Origin: Lachnospiraceae bacterium
Lineage (GTDB): Bacteria; Bacillota; Clostridia; Lachnospirales; Lachnospiraceae
Direction of reading: 5' to 3'
DNA length: 5,998 bases
Assembly: GCA_003520105.1 (NCBI GenBank)
Contig: DOVL01000131.1
Span: 1-5,998, forward strand
Both the position numbers and the translations under genes were made by a program. Below, piece after piece: positions 5,456 to 5,998 of this stretch (its first letter is position 1; every line of letters begins with the position of its first letter). Below the pieces are notes generated by a model that worked only from the letters and a program-made list of their open reading frames with translations, was not told where the DNA came from and made no database searches.

Positions 5456-5998
5456 ATATCCTGACCTTCAAAATCTTTGGATTCAGCTGGTCGCTGATCT
5501 CTCTCGCCTTCTTTTTTACGTAATTCGCGTCGATTCCAAACGCTTTCAGTATGGTTTTCTGTGTTGCCGTGACTGCATGATCAAGACGATAAACGCCGTC
5601 TGCCTGACGGATCAGCTCTATCTTTTCCAGCTCCCGTATGGATGCCGGCACGTTCATGTAGTTCGGTTTTTCCAGAAGTTCCTCTTCCGCATCTTTCAGC
5701 TTCGTGTACATCCGGTTCCGGATGATCAGTGCCACGAACGCGATCAGCATCTTTCCTTCCAGAGATTCTCCCGTATAGACTCTCAGGCTCCGGTTTCCAA
5801 GGAAGCTCTTATCCGCTTTAAACAGCTTTTCCGAAGCATCCCTGCTCTTATAGAGATCCAACGCTTCTTTTGCCGTCATCTCCGCCGAAGTGATGATGCA
5901 GAAGTACCCGCACATCTTGAGTTCTTCCTCTATGACGGAAGCCTTTTCTATACTGCATACAAAGCACTGGTCTTCTTTTCCTTCGTGATAATACTCAA
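5454..5998 (-). CDS. IS4-superfamily (IS1634-like) DDE transposase, C-terminal part
   Basis: The frame is open from the window edge (first full codon GAG at 5996) to TAG at 5454-5456, giving about 180 residues; an internal ATG at 5915 is not the start. After YFCIITSAEMTAKEALDL comes YKSRDASEKLFKADK, which fits the Y-x2-R-x3-E-x6-K signature of the IS4 superfamily exactly. The glutamate coded at 5829-5831 is the last acidic residue of the DDE triad. It is followed by LRVYTGESLEGKMLIAFVAL, a long hydrophobic helix, and a C-terminal part with NYMNVPASIRELEKI and YRLDHAVTATQKTILKAFG, as in clostridial IS1634-like transposases. The catalytic aspartates and N-terminus lie outside the window. The reading frame shows no stops or frameshifts, so the enzyme may be intact and the element recently active. 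Confidence 0.85.
   Translation of the reverse strand, partial: EYYHEGKEDQCFVCSIEKASVIEEELKMCGYFCIITSAEMTAKEALDLYKSRDASEKLFKADKSFLGNRSLRVYTGESLEGKMLIAFVALIIRNRMYTKLKDAEEELLEKPNYMNVPASIRELEKIELIRQADGVYRLDHAVTATQKTILKAFGIDANYVKKKAREISDQLNPKILKVRI

Larger units (their letters stand above)
4635..5998 (-). mobile_element. Insertion element (IS4/IS1634-like transposase plus two passenger genes), partial
   Basis: The segment runs from the point where rfbA homology breaks off (4634/4635) to the window end. It contains the transposase C-terminal part, the coiled-coil gene and the P-loop gene in one coupled transcription unit. Only 27 bases separate the P-loop stop from rfbA sequence, so this end of the element must fall there; CCGATGTTTTTGACACTCAA (4635-4654) is the candidate terminal repeat. 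The other end, its inverted repeat and the rest of rfbA should lie beyond base 5998. The boundary is inferred from the loss of rfbA homology, not from a matched repeat pair. Confidence 0.6.

Overview
All recognisable genes in this window lie on the minus strand, so transcription runs from high to low coordinates. Several proteins are of Firmicutes type: a membrane-anchored sugar transferase start, a clostridial-style Rieske protein, and a transposase with the Y(2)R(3)E(6)K signature. Strong AGGAGG ribosome binding sites and a mixed AT/GC composition add to this. I infer a gut or rumen Clostridia member, most likely Lachnospiraceae (Butyrivibrio/Roseburia-like); the genus cannot be fixed from the sequence.

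Layout in transcription order. 5998-4635: one end of an insertion element. It carries the C-terminal part of an IS4-superfamily (IS1634-like) transposase, a 77-residue coiled-coil protein and a shikimate-kinase-like P-loop protein, all tightly coupled. 4634-3966: the C-terminal three quarters of rfbA (glucose-1-phosphate thymidylyltransferase), cut off abruptly 27 bp after the P-loop gene, so the element appears to have landed inside rfbA. 3816-3779: a strong intrinsic terminator. 3748-1798: an AT-rich two-gene operon with its own promoter, encoding an ABC-type ATPase and an HNH nuclease that together look like a Septu (PtuA-PtuB) anti-phage system. 1722-1595: a decayed right end of an IS66-family element, with the last codons of its transposase, a terminator and a GTAA-type terminus. 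1490-525: a complete Rieske non-heme iron oxygenase. 485-1: a promoter, a leader inverted repeat and the start of an exopolysaccharide polyprenyl glycosylphosphotransferase that runs off the window.

Biologically this looks like the edge of an exopolysaccharide/dTDP-sugar locus that has collected mobile and defence DNA. rfbA and the sugar transferase are the cell-surface part. Two unrelated insertion sequences and a Septu system sit between them. The Septu operon is far more AT-rich than its neighbours (about 27% G+C in 2401-2460 against about 57% in 1141-1200, hand counted), which suggests recent acquisition. The most novel-looking item is the insertion element that seems to carry a kinase-like P-loop gene and a coiled-coil gene as passengers.
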